From: Pseudomonadota bacterium
Lineage (GTDB): Bacteria; Myxococcota_A; Polyangia; Polyangiales; Polyangiaceae
Direction of reading: 5' to 3'
DNA: 64,000 bases
NCBI GenBank assembly: GCA_023428245.1
Contig: JAEYYX010000024.1
Coordinates: forward strand, 1 to 64,000
The notes beneath the pieces are model-generated. The model made no database searches and was not told the DNA's origin. It saw only the letters and a program-made list of their open reading frames with translations. The translations under genes were made by a program, and so were the position numbers. Each line of letters opens with the position of its first letter. Position 1 is the first letter of the stretch. Positions 1-8,880 of the stretch are shown piece after piece.

Positions 1-126
1 TCCATCTGTGACACACCCCTAACCCACAAAACCTCACCAAATCGAGGCTTCGTATAACCTCAGAAAGTAAAACCTTGCCCACCCCCCCCCCACCTTTTTC
101 TATAGTCCGGAGTCGGAGGTCTTGCG
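1..126. other. Left-edge non-coding stretch with poly-C tract
   Basis: No gene is recognisable here. The stretch includes a run of ten C residues at about 82-91, flanked by further C-rich sequence, 35 bases before the start codon of the HTH gene. Whether the tract is regulatory or simply a homopolymer is unknown. Confidence 0.4.
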
Positions 127-402
127 ATGGAAGGGAGCGAGGGGTCACCAGAGTCGGAACGGAGCGCTATCACAGTGTTCATGAACGCCCACCACCTGAG
201 CCCTCAAGAAGCTCGTCTCGTACGTGCTTCCCTGCGCGAGCTCTCGAACGAGGAGATCGCCGATGAGCTCGGCTGCTCGCCCTCTACCGTCCGAACGTAT
301 TGGTCGCGCATCTTTCAAAAGATCGGCTGCTCGGAGAGACATCACGTCCTCGCACGCATCGCAAACTTCCTTGCTGTACGCATGCGTTCCGGCTCGTCGT
401 GA
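127..402 (+). CDS. Small LuxR-type helix-turn-helix protein
   Basis: The 91-residue product consists almost entirely of a LuxR/GerE-type DNA-binding domain (about residues 23-81). It opens with LSPQEARLV, has the characteristic LSNEEIADELG turn, and continues SPSTVRTYWSRIFQKIG as recognition helix and dimer helix. There is no receiver, PAS or autoinducer-binding domain, so it resembles a stand-alone GerE-like regulator. Small proteins of this type bind DNA as dimers. The ATG at 127 is the first good start, and a later ATG at 181 would also keep the whole domain. It converges on the gcvPB operon. The domain identification is firm; target and signal are unknown. Confidence 0.75.
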   Translation: MEGSEGSPESERSAITVFMNAHHLSPQEARLVRASLRELSNEEIADELGCSPSTVRTYWSRIFQKIGCSERHHVLARIANFLAVRMRSGSS

Positions 403-448
403 CGGTGTTCGCGACGCCTCACGAAAGCGCGCCGTCCCGCCAAACAGG

Positions 449-484
449 AGAGCCGGTCGCCCGCCGAAGCGGAGGACCGGCTCT
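449..484. terminator. Hairpin between convergent genes
   Basis: A perfect 10-bp inverted repeat (449-458 AGAGCCGGTC, 475-484 GACCGGCTCT) with a 16-base loop lies between the HTH gene and the convergent gcvPB operon end at 508. There is no long T tract on either side, so it may be a weak or bidirectional transcription stop. Confidence 0.55.
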
Positions 485-507
485 TCTCCGGCAACAAAGC
501 GCGGGTG

Positions 508-2007
508 TTACTCCGCCGCCGTGGGTGTCCAGCGCAGGCGCGGCTTGCGCGCGGCACGCGCTTCGTCGAGGCGGCGGATGCGCGTGAGGTGGGGCGCAGA
601 CTTCACCAGTTCAGGCTCGGTCTCCGCTTCCTGGACGATGCGCTCGAGGGCGTCGACGAACTGGTCGAGGGTCTCCCGCGATTCCGTCTCCGTCGGCTCG
701 ATCATGAGCGCGCCGCGGACCACCAGCGGGAAGTAGACGGTCGGAGGATGGAACCCGTAGTCGATGAGGCGCTTGGCCACGTCGAGCGTCTTCACGCCCG
801 TCTTCTGTTCGAGCGCCTTGTCCGAGAACACCGACTCGTGGAGCGAAGGCGTATCGATTCCGAGCGGGAACAGGTCCCGCAAACGAGCCGTCAGATAGGC
901 GGCATTCAAGACAGCCTTCTCGCTCACGTTCCTGAGCCCTTCGGCGCCAAGCTCTCGGATGTACGTATAAGCACGCACCATCATGCCGAAGTTCCCGTAG
1001 AACGAACGAACCTGGCCAACGCTCTCGGGGCGATCGCTGTCGAAGAAATAGCTCCCGTCCGAAGCGCGCGAGGGGACCGGCCCGGGCTGAAAAGGCGCAA
1101 GCTTCGCCTGAAAAGCAACAGGTCCACTGCCAGGACCGCCACCGCCGTGCGGCGTCGTGAAGGTCTTGTGCAGGTTGAACTGCATCACGTCCACGCCGAT
1201 GTCACCGGGGCGCGCCTTGCCAAGCACGGCATTCATGTTGGCGCCATCGCCGTACACGAGCCCTCCGCGTTCGTGGACCATACGGATCAGCTCAGGCAGA
1301 GCCGCTTCGTACAGACCAAGCGTGTTCGGGTTCGTGATCATGAGGCCGGCGACGTCGTCCCCTGCCTCATCGAGCGCCTTCTTCAGCGTCTCCGGCTCGA
1401 CGATGCCACGGGGGCCCGCCGGGAAGGGGACGGCGACGAAGCCGTTCAGCGCACAAGAGGCAGGGTTCGTTCCGTGAGCGCTCTCAGGAATGAAGATCTT
1501 GTGAGGAGATCGCCCCTGGCTCTGATGATACGCGCGCATCATCATGAGCCCGGTGAGCTCACCTTGCGCGCCTGCCGCCGGCTGCAAGTTGCAGGCGTCC
1601 ATGCCGACGATTTCCGAGAGGATCTCTGAGAGTCGGACCATGACCTCGATCGCCCCCTGCGCCAGATGAGGCGGGGTGAGCGGATGGATTCCGGCGAAAC
1701 CGGGCAAACGCGCGGCCCACTCGTTCACCTTCGGGTTGTGCTTCATGGTGCACGAACCGAGCGGATAGAACTGAGTGTCGATCGCGAAGTTCCACTGGCT
1801 GATGCGCACGAAATGGCGCACGACGTCCGGCTCGCTCACCTCGGGGAACCCCGCAGCCTGCTCGCGAAGCAGAGAACCCAAGAGGGCTCCTGGATCGCGA
1901 TCCGGCACGTCGAGCGGATCGAGAGAGACAGCGGAGCGACCGGGGACGCTCCGCTCAAACAGAGGGGGTTCGTCGAACTGCAAGCCCGACGAGGCAGTAC
2001 CTGGCAT
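508..2007 (-). CDS. gcvPB: Glycine dehydrogenase (decarboxylating) subunit 2
   Basis: This is the catalytic half of the split P-protein of the glycine cleavage system. It decarboxylates glycine with pyridoxal phosphate and passes the aminomethyl group to lipoyl-GcvH. The 499-residue length fits the GcvPB family. The PLP lysine is visible as K281 in LHKTFTTPHGGGGPGSGP, and the substrate/PLP loop YPLGSCTMKHNP is at 81-92. The ATG at 2007 overlaps the TAA of the upstream lipoprotein gene by one base (TAATG). gcvPA, gcvT and gcvH are not in this window, so this subunit is separated from its partners and sits instead at the end of a haem-synthesis operon. Confidence 0.95.
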   Translation of the reverse strand: MPGTASSGLQFDEPPLFERSVPGRSAVSLDPLDVPDRDPGALLGSLLREQAAGFPEVSEPDVVRHFVRISQWNFAIDTQFYPLGSCTMKHNPKVNEWAARLPGFAGIHPLTPPHLAQGAIEVMVRLSEILSEIVGMDACNLQPAAGAQGELTGLMMMRAYHQSQGRSPHKIFIPESAHGTNPASCALNGFVAVPFPAGPRGIVEPETLKKALDEAGDDVAGLMITNPNTLGLYEAALPELIRMVHERGGLVYGDGANMNAVLGKARPGDIGVDVMQFNLHKTFTTPHGGGGPGSGPVAFQAKLAPFQPGPVPSRASDGSYFFDSDRPESVGQVRSFYGNFGMMVRAYTYIRELGAEGLRNVSEKAVLNAAYLTARLRDLFPLGIDTPSLHESVFSDKALEQKTGVKTLDVAKRLIDYGFHPPTVYFPLVVRGALMIEPTETESRETLDQFVDALERIVQEAETEPELVKSAPHLTRIRRLDEARAARKPRLRWTPTAAE

Positions 2008-2669
2008 TACTTACCCTTCTTCTTCTTGGCGGCTTCTGCCTCGGCCTTCGCCTCGGCTTCGGCTTGTGCCTTTGCCTCTTCCTCTTCGCGCTTCTTCTTC
2101 GCGATCTCGCCATCGTCGGCGACGAGCGTCGTGTCACCGGCGGAGCCATCGAAGCCCGTCGCGCCTACGCGCGCTTCCAGGTCCGTCGGGCGCACGCTCT
2201 GCGGATCCGGCTCTTGGTTCTTTTGCTTCACGCTGTCCCAGGGGTTCCCTGCGTCGTGCTCGCCAAGACCCCATTCGCCGCGGAGCTCGTGGGACGCGTC
2301 CTCACCAACAATCACATACTTGAAGTAGCCTTTGCCCTTCGAGCTCGCGTTCGGCCCCACAACACCGACCTTGTGCTCGACCCACTGAAAGCGAAGCAGA
2401 TCGCCCTCGATCTCACCGTGCAACTCGCCCCACTTGTCGCCTTCGGTGTTGCGCCACGCGCCGTTCACCGCCCCACCAGACTCCGTGAGGTGGAGGAAGC
2501 CGTAGCGTTGGTTGTAATAGACGCCGCGCCACTCGCCTCCGTCAGGCATCGCTCCGGCCTGCACCTGGGCAACATTCGGGTCTACCTTGGGCCCACACGC
2601 CACGATCGCGCCAGAAGACAATAGAGCGGCAAGAGCCAGAGTTCCTACACGGATGGTCGTTCTCAGCAT
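2007..2669 (-). CDS. Predicted lipoprotein with charged helical tail
   Basis: The 220-residue product begins with a lipoprotein signal peptide (MLRTTIRVGTLALAALL, lipobox around GAIVAC). This is why the start at 2669 is preferred over an upstream extension that would run into hemC. The middle region (about 45-150) is a compact domain rich in G, W and Y, with repeated EWRGVYYN / GAWRN / LRGEWG patterns suggestive of a small beta barrel. The C-terminus is a Glu/Ala/Lys helix (EEEEAKAQAEAEAKAEAEAA) ending in lysines. The family is not recognised. The gene lies 13 bp after hemC and overlaps gcvPB by one base, so it is part of the same transcript. Function is unknown; envelope location is inferred. 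Confidence 0.75.
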   Translation of the reverse strand: MLRTTIRVGTLALAALLSSGAIVACGPKVDPNVAQVQAGAMPDGGEWRGVYYNQRYGFLHLTESGGAVNGAWRNTEGDKWGELHGEIEGDLLRFQWVEHKVGVVGPNASSKGKGYFKYVIVGEDASHELRGEWGLGEHDAGNPWDSVKQKNQEPDPQSVRPTDLEARVGATGFDGSAGDTTLVADDGEIAKKKREEEEAKAQAEAEAKAEAEAAKKKKGK

Positions 2670-2682
2670 GGGCCGGACGCTA

Positions 2683-3615
2683 TCACGAGCCGGGCGCCGA
2701 CGTACCCTCGACTTTTTGGCGAAGCGCGCCGCCCAGCTGGGCGCCCAGGGCTTCGGCGGATTGCCAGTCGGATGGAAATTTCGCTCGAGCCTCCATTCGC
2801 TCGAGGCCGGTCTGGTCCGGGCGGGCAAGCAGGGCCCTCAACCAGATCTCGTCGCCCTGCCGAACCGCGTAAGCGGCGACCGGAGTCTTGCAATCCCCCT
2901 CGACCGCGCCGAGCACCCCCCGCTCCGCAGCCACGAGGTGCGCCGTGTCTCGATCATGCAGGAGAGTGAGCAGCTCGAGGATGTCCGGGGCGTCCACCCG
3001 GTACTCGATGGCGAGAGCGCCCTGGCCCACTGCGGGCAGACATTGGGCGACGGAGAGCGTCTCGGAGAGCTCATGGGCGACGCCGAGCCGGTTCGCGCCA
3101 GCCTGAGCCAAGAGCGTCGCGTCGACCACCCGATCACGACATTTCTGGATCCGTGTCCCGACGTTGCCTCGAATCGGAACGACCTCGAGATCGGGACGAA
3201 GCAGCTTGATCTGAAGTGCGCGGCGAAGAGAGGAGGTGCCGATCGGTCGGCCCGCGTCGACCTCAGACAGGGGCCGACTATCAAAGGTCACAACCGCGTC
3301 CCGCGCATCTTCCCGTGGAGGAATACAGCCGAGAGCAAGCCCCGGGTGCAGGAGCGGCGGCACATCTTTGAGGGAGTGGACGGCGATATCGGCTTGGCCG
3401 TCGAGCAGCGCTTCCTCGATCTCCTTCAGGAAGAGCCCCTTCCCGCCCACCTCGGAGAGCGGTCGATCTTGGATCTTGTCGCCGGTCGTCACGACGTGGA
3501 GCTCCTCGAACTCGATGCTCGGATCGAGGGCCTCGAGGGCCCGTAAAGTTTGTCGACACTGAGCAAGGGCCAGCTCGCTCCGCCTCGTCGCGACGACGAT
3601 CTTGCGCTTCTTCAT
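2683..3615 (-). CDS. hemC: Porphobilinogen deaminase (hydroxymethylbilane synthase)
   Basis: This enzyme polymerises four porphobilinogen molecules into hydroxymethylbilane, a step in tetrapyrrole synthesis. The 310-residue product begins MKKRKIVVATRRSELALAQ, the typical HemC start. Catalytic Asp84 is in HSLKDVP (80-86). The dipyrromethane-carrying cysteine is C242 in EGDCKTPVAAYA, the same number as the E. coli enzyme. The ATG at 3615 overlaps the TGA of hemA (ATGA), so the two genes are translationally coupled. A frame extension upstream to 3771 lies inside hemA and is not used. Confidence 0.96.
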   Translation of the reverse strand: MKKRKIVVATRRSELALAQCRQTLRALEALDPSIEFEELHVVTTGDKIQDRPLSEVGGKGLFLKEIEEALLDGQADIAVHSLKDVPPLLHPGLALGCIPPREDARDAVVTFDSRPLSEVDAGRPIGTSSLRRALQIKLLRPDLEVVPIRGNVGTRIQKCRDRVVDATLLAQAGANRLGVAHELSETLSVAQCLPAVGQGALAIEYRVDAPDILELLTLLHDRDTAHLVAAERGVLGAVEGDCKTPVAAYAVRQGDEIWLRALLARPDQTGLERMEARAKFPSDWQSAEALGAQLGGALRQKVEGTSAPGS

Positions 3616-5003
3616 GTTTCCTTGGCTGTGAGAGAGGCTCGGGCTCGTTCCGAAGGAAGGTCTTCGGTCCTCGCTTCCTCTTCGGTCTCTTCGAAAGGGG
3701 GGAAAGCGCTCGTGTGCTGGGGACTCGAGACAGGTTCGAGCTCGAAGAGCTCCGTGAGTGCCCGCGCCCATTCGAGAGCTTCTTCGGGCTCGCCACTCCC
3801 GGCTCCTTCGCGGAGACGCGTACTCGGAGCGTGGAGCAGGCGATTGACGCCAGCCTCCAGCATCCGCTCGATAGCCCCCCTCTGTTCAGGCTGAAGGTCA
3901 CGAAGCTTCCCGCGGAGGCTCCGCTCAAACTCAGTCGAAAAGGCCTCACGGGCGCGATCGCGGAGGGCCTTGATCGTCGGCGCAACCTGAGCCGCGCTCT
4001 TTCTCTTCTCGAAATCGAAGAGGACTTCTTCGACAATCTTCTGGGCGCGCTCGGCCTCGAGCGCTCGCACGTCCCGGGACGCCTGAGCTGAGCTCGAGAG
4101 ATCATCGATATTGTAGAGGAAGACGCCTTCCAGATCTCCAACACGCGGATCGATGTCTCGAGGAACCGCAAGATCGATCAGAAACAGGCTGCGCCCGCGG
4201 CGCTCGCGATGGAGCGCGGTCATCGCAGAGAGAGGGAAGATCGGGACATCCGCGCTCGTACTGGACACGATCACGTCAGCGGCTCGCACAACGTCCCCGA
4301 GGTCCAGGATCGAGCGATACTGTGCGCCGAGCCGTTCGGCGACGGGCAGCGAGCGCTCCTCCGAGCGGCCCACCACGGTCAAGTTTGCCCCTTGGTCGCG
4401 GAGCAATTTACCGACCATTTGTCCCATCTCTCCGGTGCCGACGAGCGCTGCGTTATGTCCTTTCAAGTTCCCGAAAATGCGCGCGGCGAGATCGACAGCC
4501 ACAGTCGGCACCGAAACCTGTCCTGCTCCGATTTCCGTCTCGCTGCGGACACGCTTGGCGCTCCGGAGCGCATGCGGGAAGGCCTGCCCGAGGATCGGGC
4601 CCACGCTGCCGCGCGCCACAGCGCGCTCATATCCCTGCTTGAGTTGACCCAAGATCTGCGCCTCGCCGACCACCATCGAGTCGAGGGAGCTCGCGACTCG
4701 GAAAAGATGGCGGAGAGCGGCGCTCCCCGAATACTCATACAAGTGAGCACCGAGCGCCGGCGAATCCGCGATGATCGCTTCGCGCAGCGCGGCCGTGAGT
4801 GGGGGCGAGTTTCCGCCCGCAGCTCGCTGGGCCGCGGCGTAGATTTCCACTCGGTTACAGGTCGACACGAAGAAGATCTCGCCCACCGCGCCCGCGCTCA
4901 AGAGCGCCCGGGCAAGCTTGTCCTCTCGCCCCTCATCAAGCGTAAATTGCTCACGCAGCGCGATCGGAGCCGTGTGGTGAGAGAAGCCGACGACCGCGAT
5001 CAT
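3612..5003 (-). CDS. hemA: Glutamyl-tRNA reductase
   Basis: HemA catalyses the first committed step of the C5 tetrapyrrole pathway, NADPH reduction of glutamyl-tRNA to glutamate-1-semialdehyde. The 463-residue product starts MIAVVGFSHHTAPIALRE. The nucleophilic Cys49 is in FFVSTCNRVEIYA, the segment SMVVGEAQILGQLKQGYE marks the catalytic/dimer region, and the NADPH loop is VGTGEMGQ. The C-terminal dimerisation domain ends in a non-conserved Glu/Ser-rich tail. The start overlaps the stop of the HemX-like gene (ATGA) and the stop overlaps hemC (ATGA). The partner HemL is encoded elsewhere in the window (15914-17185). Confidence 0.96.
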   Translation of the reverse strand: MIAVVGFSHHTAPIALREQFTLDEGREDKLARALLSAGAVGEIFFVSTCNRVEIYAAAQRAAGGNSPPLTAALREAIIADSPALGAHLYEYSGSAALRHLFRVASSLDSMVVGEAQILGQLKQGYERAVARGSVGPILGQAFPHALRSAKRVRSETEIGAGQVSVPTVAVDLAARIFGNLKGHNAALVGTGEMGQMVGKLLRDQGANLTVVGRSEERSLPVAERLGAQYRSILDLGDVVRAADVIVSSTSADVPIFPLSAMTALHRERRGRSLFLIDLAVPRDIDPRVGDLEGVFLYNIDDLSSSAQASRDVRALEAERAQKIVEEVLFDFEKRKSAAQVAPTIKALRDRAREAFSTEFERSLRGKLRDLQPEQRGAIERMLEAGVNRLLHAPSTRLREGAGSGEPEEALEWARALTELFELEPVSSPQHTSAFPPFEETEEEARTEDLPSERARASLTAKET

Positions 5004-5860
5004 GCGCTCCAACTCCCCTGGTCTTTCTCGAAGGTCGCATGCTCCGCGGGTTCGTCCTCGGCACTCCGAACCAAATAGGAGGCAAGCAGAAGGAGGACAC
5101 AAAAGACGCCCGCCAAGGTCCCAAACGCGCTCTTTTTCCCGCGATGACCGAGGGCCCCCCGCCAAACGAGCACGGTCCCGAGGAAGAGCCAGGAGATGTA
5201 GCCGAGCACCGCTCGCCCCAGAGACGCAGAGCCCGCGTTTCCGAGCTCCGAAAAGAAAATTCCTCCAGTTACGATCCCGAAGGTCAAGAAGGGGTAACCG
5301 AAGATCAGAAAGCGAAAGGCGAGCAGGTCGAGGGAATCCAGCGCGGGCATCCCAGCCGGAAGGAGCGCAGGATTCTTCAGCTTCAGACTGCGCTCGACGT
5401 AGAGGTAGAAAGCAGAGGCGACTCCGGCGAGCAAAAAGAGCCCGACCCCGAGCAGGTTCGCGGTGACATGGAGCGCAAGCCAGAACCGAGAAATGGGCGG
5501 AGCCCAAGCCGGAGTCGACAAGAACTGCGCGAGCACGAGGAGAGCGAGAGCGATGGGGCCCGTGAGGGCTCCGAGCGCCTGGACCTGATAGCGGGGCTCG
5601 GCCCACAGAAATCCGGCCGTCATCACCCACCCTGCTGCGCTCACTGCGAATTGCATGCTGCCGACCGGATCGTTCTGAGCGATGAACGTCGACCAAAGGA
5701 TGAGCCCGGCGTGGGCCACCCCAGCCGCGAAGAGCGCCCCTCGGGCAACGCGGAGCGACGAAGACGCCGTCTTGCGGAGCAGCGCGCCGAAAAAGAGGGT
5801 GCTTGCCACCGTGTACCCGATGACCGCAATCAGAAACGCGATAGTCGCCGCGGCGTCCAT
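5000..5860 (-). CDS. HemX/CcsA-family membrane protein
   Basis: The 286-residue integral membrane protein has about eight predicted hydrophobic segments and fits the cytochrome c assembly (CcsA/CcmC/HemX) family. Conserved-type histidines are visible in AAGVAHAGLILW (about H50) and WLALHVTANLLGVG (about H130). The tryptophan-rich WWD haem-handling motif of CcsA/CcmC is not recognisable in the equivalent region (FSELGNAGSASLGRAVLG), which makes it more like HemX. HemX is encoded next to hemA in Bacillus, where it lowers HemA levels. Here too it is immediately upstream of hemA with an ATGA overlap, supporting a role in haem-pathway control or haem handling rather than cytochrome c assembly. Confidence 0.8.
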   Translation of the reverse strand: MDAAATIAFLIAVIGYTVASTLFFGALLRKTASSSLRVARGALFAAGVAHAGLILWSTFIAQNDPVGSMQFAVSAAGWVMTAGFLWAEPRYQVQALGALTGPIALALLVLAQFLSTPAWAPPISRFWLALHVTANLLGVGLFLLAGVASAFYLYVERSLKLKNPALLPAGMPALDSLDLLAFRFLIFGYPFLTFGIVTGGIFFSELGNAGSASLGRAVLGYISWLFLGTVLVWRGALGHRGKKSAFGTLAGVFCVLLLLASYLVRSAEDEPAEHATFEKDQGSWSA

Positions 5861-5964
5861 GGTGTTAGCGAACCGGGGTCGCGATTTCCCGCGGGGAGTA
5901 GGGGCGCCGATTCATCGGCTACTTCTAGCCCACAGACGGGCGGAGGGAAAACCGACCGCCCCGC

Positions 5965-7371
5965 TCAGTAACCCGCCACAGCTTCGAGCCGCTCCCCCGG
6001 CACAAGTTCCCGGCTCGATTCCGAAACCAGGCAGAGAGACGTCTCCTCTTCGGTCCGGATCACCGTCACCTCGCCGATCACCTCGTCGGGGAACTTCTCG
6101 TCGTCGCCGTGGAGCGGGGTCGTCGTCGCGGGGGCATCCTCCGGCAGGTCCGTCTCCGCCCGAAGTCGCTGATGTTTGGCTCCCGCCCGAAGATTGCGCC
6201 GCCAGATGTCGCCGCGCGTCACGGCTCGCAGTCGATTCCCCGGGACCAAGCCGTCTTTGTTGCCCCGGTCGATGAACACGACCTGGTTTTGGCCAAAGTA
6301 GACGTGCGGGTGGATGCCCATGAGCACGCGCGCCTCGAGCCCGGCAGTAGCTGGTTTGGGCGGCACCACGTCAAAACGCCGACCGACCGGTCCGACCTTG
6401 AGGCCCCGTTCGACTACATCGATGGATTCGATGAGCTGCCCCCGGGCGACCCGCTCCTTCTCGTTCCACCCATCGATCCGCACAGTGCCGTAGACTTTGA
6501 CGAGGCGCCCCTCTGGAGTGCGCCCACCGGGCACCTTGGCGGGAGGACGGAGATCACGAAACACGCTCAGCCGCTGCCCAATGCGCAGGTCGACCCCGTC
6601 GTTCATCAGCATGTACACGGTGCTGCCTTCGCTGAGCATCATTCGATCCTCACGGGCTCCGACCAACTCTCCCCAAACGTCCCGCTCGGGATCGCCGATG
6701 TAGCCCTGGTCGCGCAGGAAGATCGTCCCTGAAGGGACTGCCTGACCACTACCGACCCCGAGGCGGCTCTCGCGAGAACCACTCGCCGCGACAGCAGCGA
6801 AAGGCTGTCCCCCAGGGGGGGCGGTCCGCAGCTGATCGCCCGGATAAATCCAATGCGGATTCTCGAGCTGAGGGTTGAGGCTCCAGAGCCGCGGCCACTC
6901 GTGAGGATCTTGGTAGTAGGTCTGGGAGACCTGCCACAATGTGTCCCCCTTCTTGACCATGTGAAACTCGGGGACCGGTCCACGTGCGCCTTTGCTGCGC
7001 TTGATCTCGCCGCCGACAGGAGCTCCATCCTCGCCATAGGCCGCGTCGGCGCCTTGGCCTGACAGAATGATGGCGCCTTGGCCGGAACGATTCAGATCGA
7101 AGCCATCTTGGTCCCTGCCGTCGACGATCGGCCGGGAAGACGAGGGAAGGTACGAGTTGATCTTCTCGAGATCGACGTTCGGATTGTAATAGGGCGAGGC
7201 TGAGACGACCGGGCCTTGGGTGCCCCCGGTGGTGACATCAGCTCCCCCCGTCTGCTGAGCGTCTTGCGCAGAAGCGACCGAAGCGACGAGCGACGCGAGA
7301 GCGATCATCCCAGATACCGCCCAGGAATGGCTCGAGCAGAAGAAGGTGTTTTGCCGAATCAATTGTTTCAT
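5965..7371 (-). CDS. Secreted LysM-domain protein
   Basis: The 468-residue protein has an N-terminal signal peptide (hydrophobic segment around 17-35 ending ASVASAQ) and one LysM peptidoglycan-binding repeat at about 135-182, beginning VKKGDTLWQVSQTYY and ending WIYPGDQLRT. The long C-terminal half (about 200-468) has repeated beta-strand-like segments such as GQRLSVFRDLR, VPGNRLRAVTRGD and LVPGERLEAV. These resemble small beta-barrel turns seen in cell-wall associated proteins of this group. The ATG at 7371 overlaps the TGA of the preceding lipoprotein gene (ATGA). A periplasmic, peptidoglycan-attached role is inferred; no catalytic domain was seen. Confidence 0.8.
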   Translation of the reverse strand: MKQLIRQNTFFCSSHSWAVSGMIALASLVASVASAQDAQQTGGADVTTGGTQGPVVSASPYYNPNVDLEKINSYLPSSSRPIVDGRDQDGFDLNRSGQGAIILSGQGADAAYGEDGAPVGGEIKRSKGARGPVPEFHMVKKGDTLWQVSQTYYQDPHEWPRLWSLNPQLENPHWIYPGDQLRTAPPGGQPFAAVAASGSRESRLGVGSGQAVPSGTIFLRDQGYIGDPERDVWGELVGAREDRMMLSEGSTVYMLMNDGVDLRIGQRLSVFRDLRPPAKVPGGRTPEGRLVKVYGTVRIDGWNEKERVARGQLIESIDVVERGLKVGPVGRRFDVVPPKPATAGLEARVLMGIHPHVYFGQNQVVFIDRGNKDGLVPGNRLRAVTRGDIWRRNLRAGAKHQRLRAETDLPEDAPATTTPLHGDDEKFPDEVIGEVTVIRTEEETSLCLVSESSRELVPGERLEAVAGY

Positions 7372-7895
7372 GGGGAGGTGTCAGGCGACTTCTTGGTCGC
7401 ACCTTTCTGTCGGGCGCTCGCAGGCGAGCTCGAGCTCTCGGGAACGGTGGATTCTGGGTCTTCAGACAGCCGAACTCCAGAGTTCGGCGGCGGAACCGGG
7501 TCAGGAACCGGCGGAGCCATCACAATCTCTCCTTCGGCGTCCCCTTCGGCGCGCACCACGAGCCGGGACTCGGGGCCCCCGGTCGTGCTCGTGTTCTTTG
7601 CGTCCGAGGGGGCCAGCTTCACGACAGGGAGAGCAGCCAAAGGCTCATCGTGCCTGCTGCCCACCGTCCGCTCTTCGCACTTCTCCGCCTTGGCTTGGGC
7701 GGCGTCCCGCTCGGTCAAGGCGTCGGCCAGACGCTCCTCGAGCCGCGCCATCTCCGCGCGTAACTGCTCCAATTCTGAGTCATTTTGGGGCGCTCGAACC
7801 GTCGCTTGGGGGTCCGCAGCACAGCCCACGAAAAGCACCGTTCCAAGGGCGACGAGCGCACGCTCGAACGAGGAGGGGGGACAATGACGGAACAC
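7368..7895 (-). CDS. Predicted coiled-coil lipoprotein
   Basis: The 175-residue product starts at GTG (7895). It has a hydrophobic segment followed by a lipobox-like LFVGC near residue 25, then a heptad-rich stretch (SELEQLRAEMARLEERLADA) predicted as coiled coil. The C-terminal half is Pro/Ser-rich and disordered. It is translationally coupled (ATGA) to the LysM protein, so the pair probably work together at the cell wall. The family is not recognised. The GTG start is the only one in frame that keeps the signal sequence. Confidence 0.65.
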   Translation of the reverse strand: MFRHCPPSSFERALVALGTVLFVGCAADPQATVRAPQNDSELEQLRAEMARLEERLADALTERDAAQAKAEKCEERTVGSRHDEPLAALPVVKLAPSDAKNTSTTGGPESRLVVRAEGDAEGEIVMAPPVPDPVPPPNSGVRLSEDPESTVPESSSSPASARQKGATKKSPDTSP

Positions 7896-7980
7896 GGCTC
7901 GTAAATTCTAGGCGGACCCGAGCGCCGGGCCAAAATTGACGCGGACCGGGGGACATCCTAGGTTGAATTTCGTGGATCCG

Positions 7981-8880
7981 ATGCCAGAGGTCGATCGGCC
8001 GAGCAGCGCGCCTGAGACCGGTCCCCGCTTTCGTCGGCAACGCAGATTCCTCCGTCGCCGCAATCGCGATCTCATGGTCCGCCCCCGGCGGCTCGACCTG
8101 AAGAAGACCCTGTTTGTCTTGCCGAACGCGGTGACCCTCGCGGCGGTTTTCTGCGGCTTCAATGCGATCAGGGTCGCGGCCTCCCCCGGAGCGGGCACGG
8201 ACGAGTTCTATACAGCAGCCATCCTGCTGCTCTGCTCGATGTTCTTCGACCTGATGGACGGGCGGGTCGCGCGCCTCACCAAGACCCAGAGCGCCTTCGG
8301 TCTGCAGATGGACTCGTTGGCTGACGTGATTTCCTTCGGCGTCGCCCCCGCGCTCCTCGTCTACCAGTGGGTTCTGCACCGCCTACCGACCTGGGGTGTG
8401 CTCGCCTCCTTCTCGTTCATCGCCTGCGCAGCCATCCGACTCGCGCGCTTCAACGTCATTTCCTCCGACGAGACAGGTCAGCCGACCAAGCCAGGCAAGT
8501 ACATCATCGGGCTCCCCTCCCCGCCTGCCTCCGGCATCCTGATCTCCCTCGTCGTAGCAAACCACGCCGTAGACGGAGCGCTCGGCGATCCCCGCTATAC
8601 AGTCGCGATCGGGATCGGTACTGTCGCCCTCGGCCTCTTGATGGTCTCGACGGTGCGCTTCCGCTCCTTCAAAGACCTCAAGCTCAACCTGCGAACCGTC
8701 ATCTTGGTCCTGCTCGTCATGGCCTCGAGCGCCTTCGTTTGGCAGAGGTTCCATGCCAAGTTCGTCCTGATCTGGCTCCTCACGTGTTACGTGACGATCG
8801 GCGTCGTCGAGACGCTACGCGGGCTCTTCCTGCGCTCGCTCGGAGCCAAAGACCCGCGCGAAGTCACGGATGTCCACTAA
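7981..8880 (+). CDS. pssA: CDP-diacylglycerol-serine O-phosphatidyltransferase
   Basis: PssA makes phosphatidylserine from CDP-diacylglycerol and serine, the precursor of phosphatidylethanolamine. The CDP-alcohol phosphatidyltransferase signature D-G-x2-A-R-x8-G-x3-D-x3-D is intact (DLMDGRVARL, then GLQMDSLAD), followed by ISFGVAPALLVY. About seven or eight membrane segments follow. The start is uncertain: TTG 7936, ATG 7981 and ATG 8074 are all in frame and none has a convincing ribosome-binding site. ATG 8074 (MVRPRRLDLKKTLFVLPN) would look most like other PssA N-termini. The 3' end overlaps the next gene by 11 bases. Confidence 0.9.
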   Translation: MPEVDRPSSAPETGPRFRRQRRFLRRRNRDLMVRPRRLDLKKTLFVLPNAVTLAAVFCGFNAIRVAASPGAGTDEFYTAAILLLCSMFFDLMDGRVARLTKTQSAFGLQMDSLADVISFGVAPALLVYQWVLHRLPTWGVLASFSFIACAAIRLARFNVISSDETGQPTKPGKYIIGLPSPPASGILISLVVANHAVDGALGDPRYTVAIGIGTVALGLLMVSTVRFRSFKDLKLNLRTVILVLLVMASSAFVWQRFHAKFVLIWLLTCYVTIGVVETLRGLFLRSLGAKDPREVTDVH

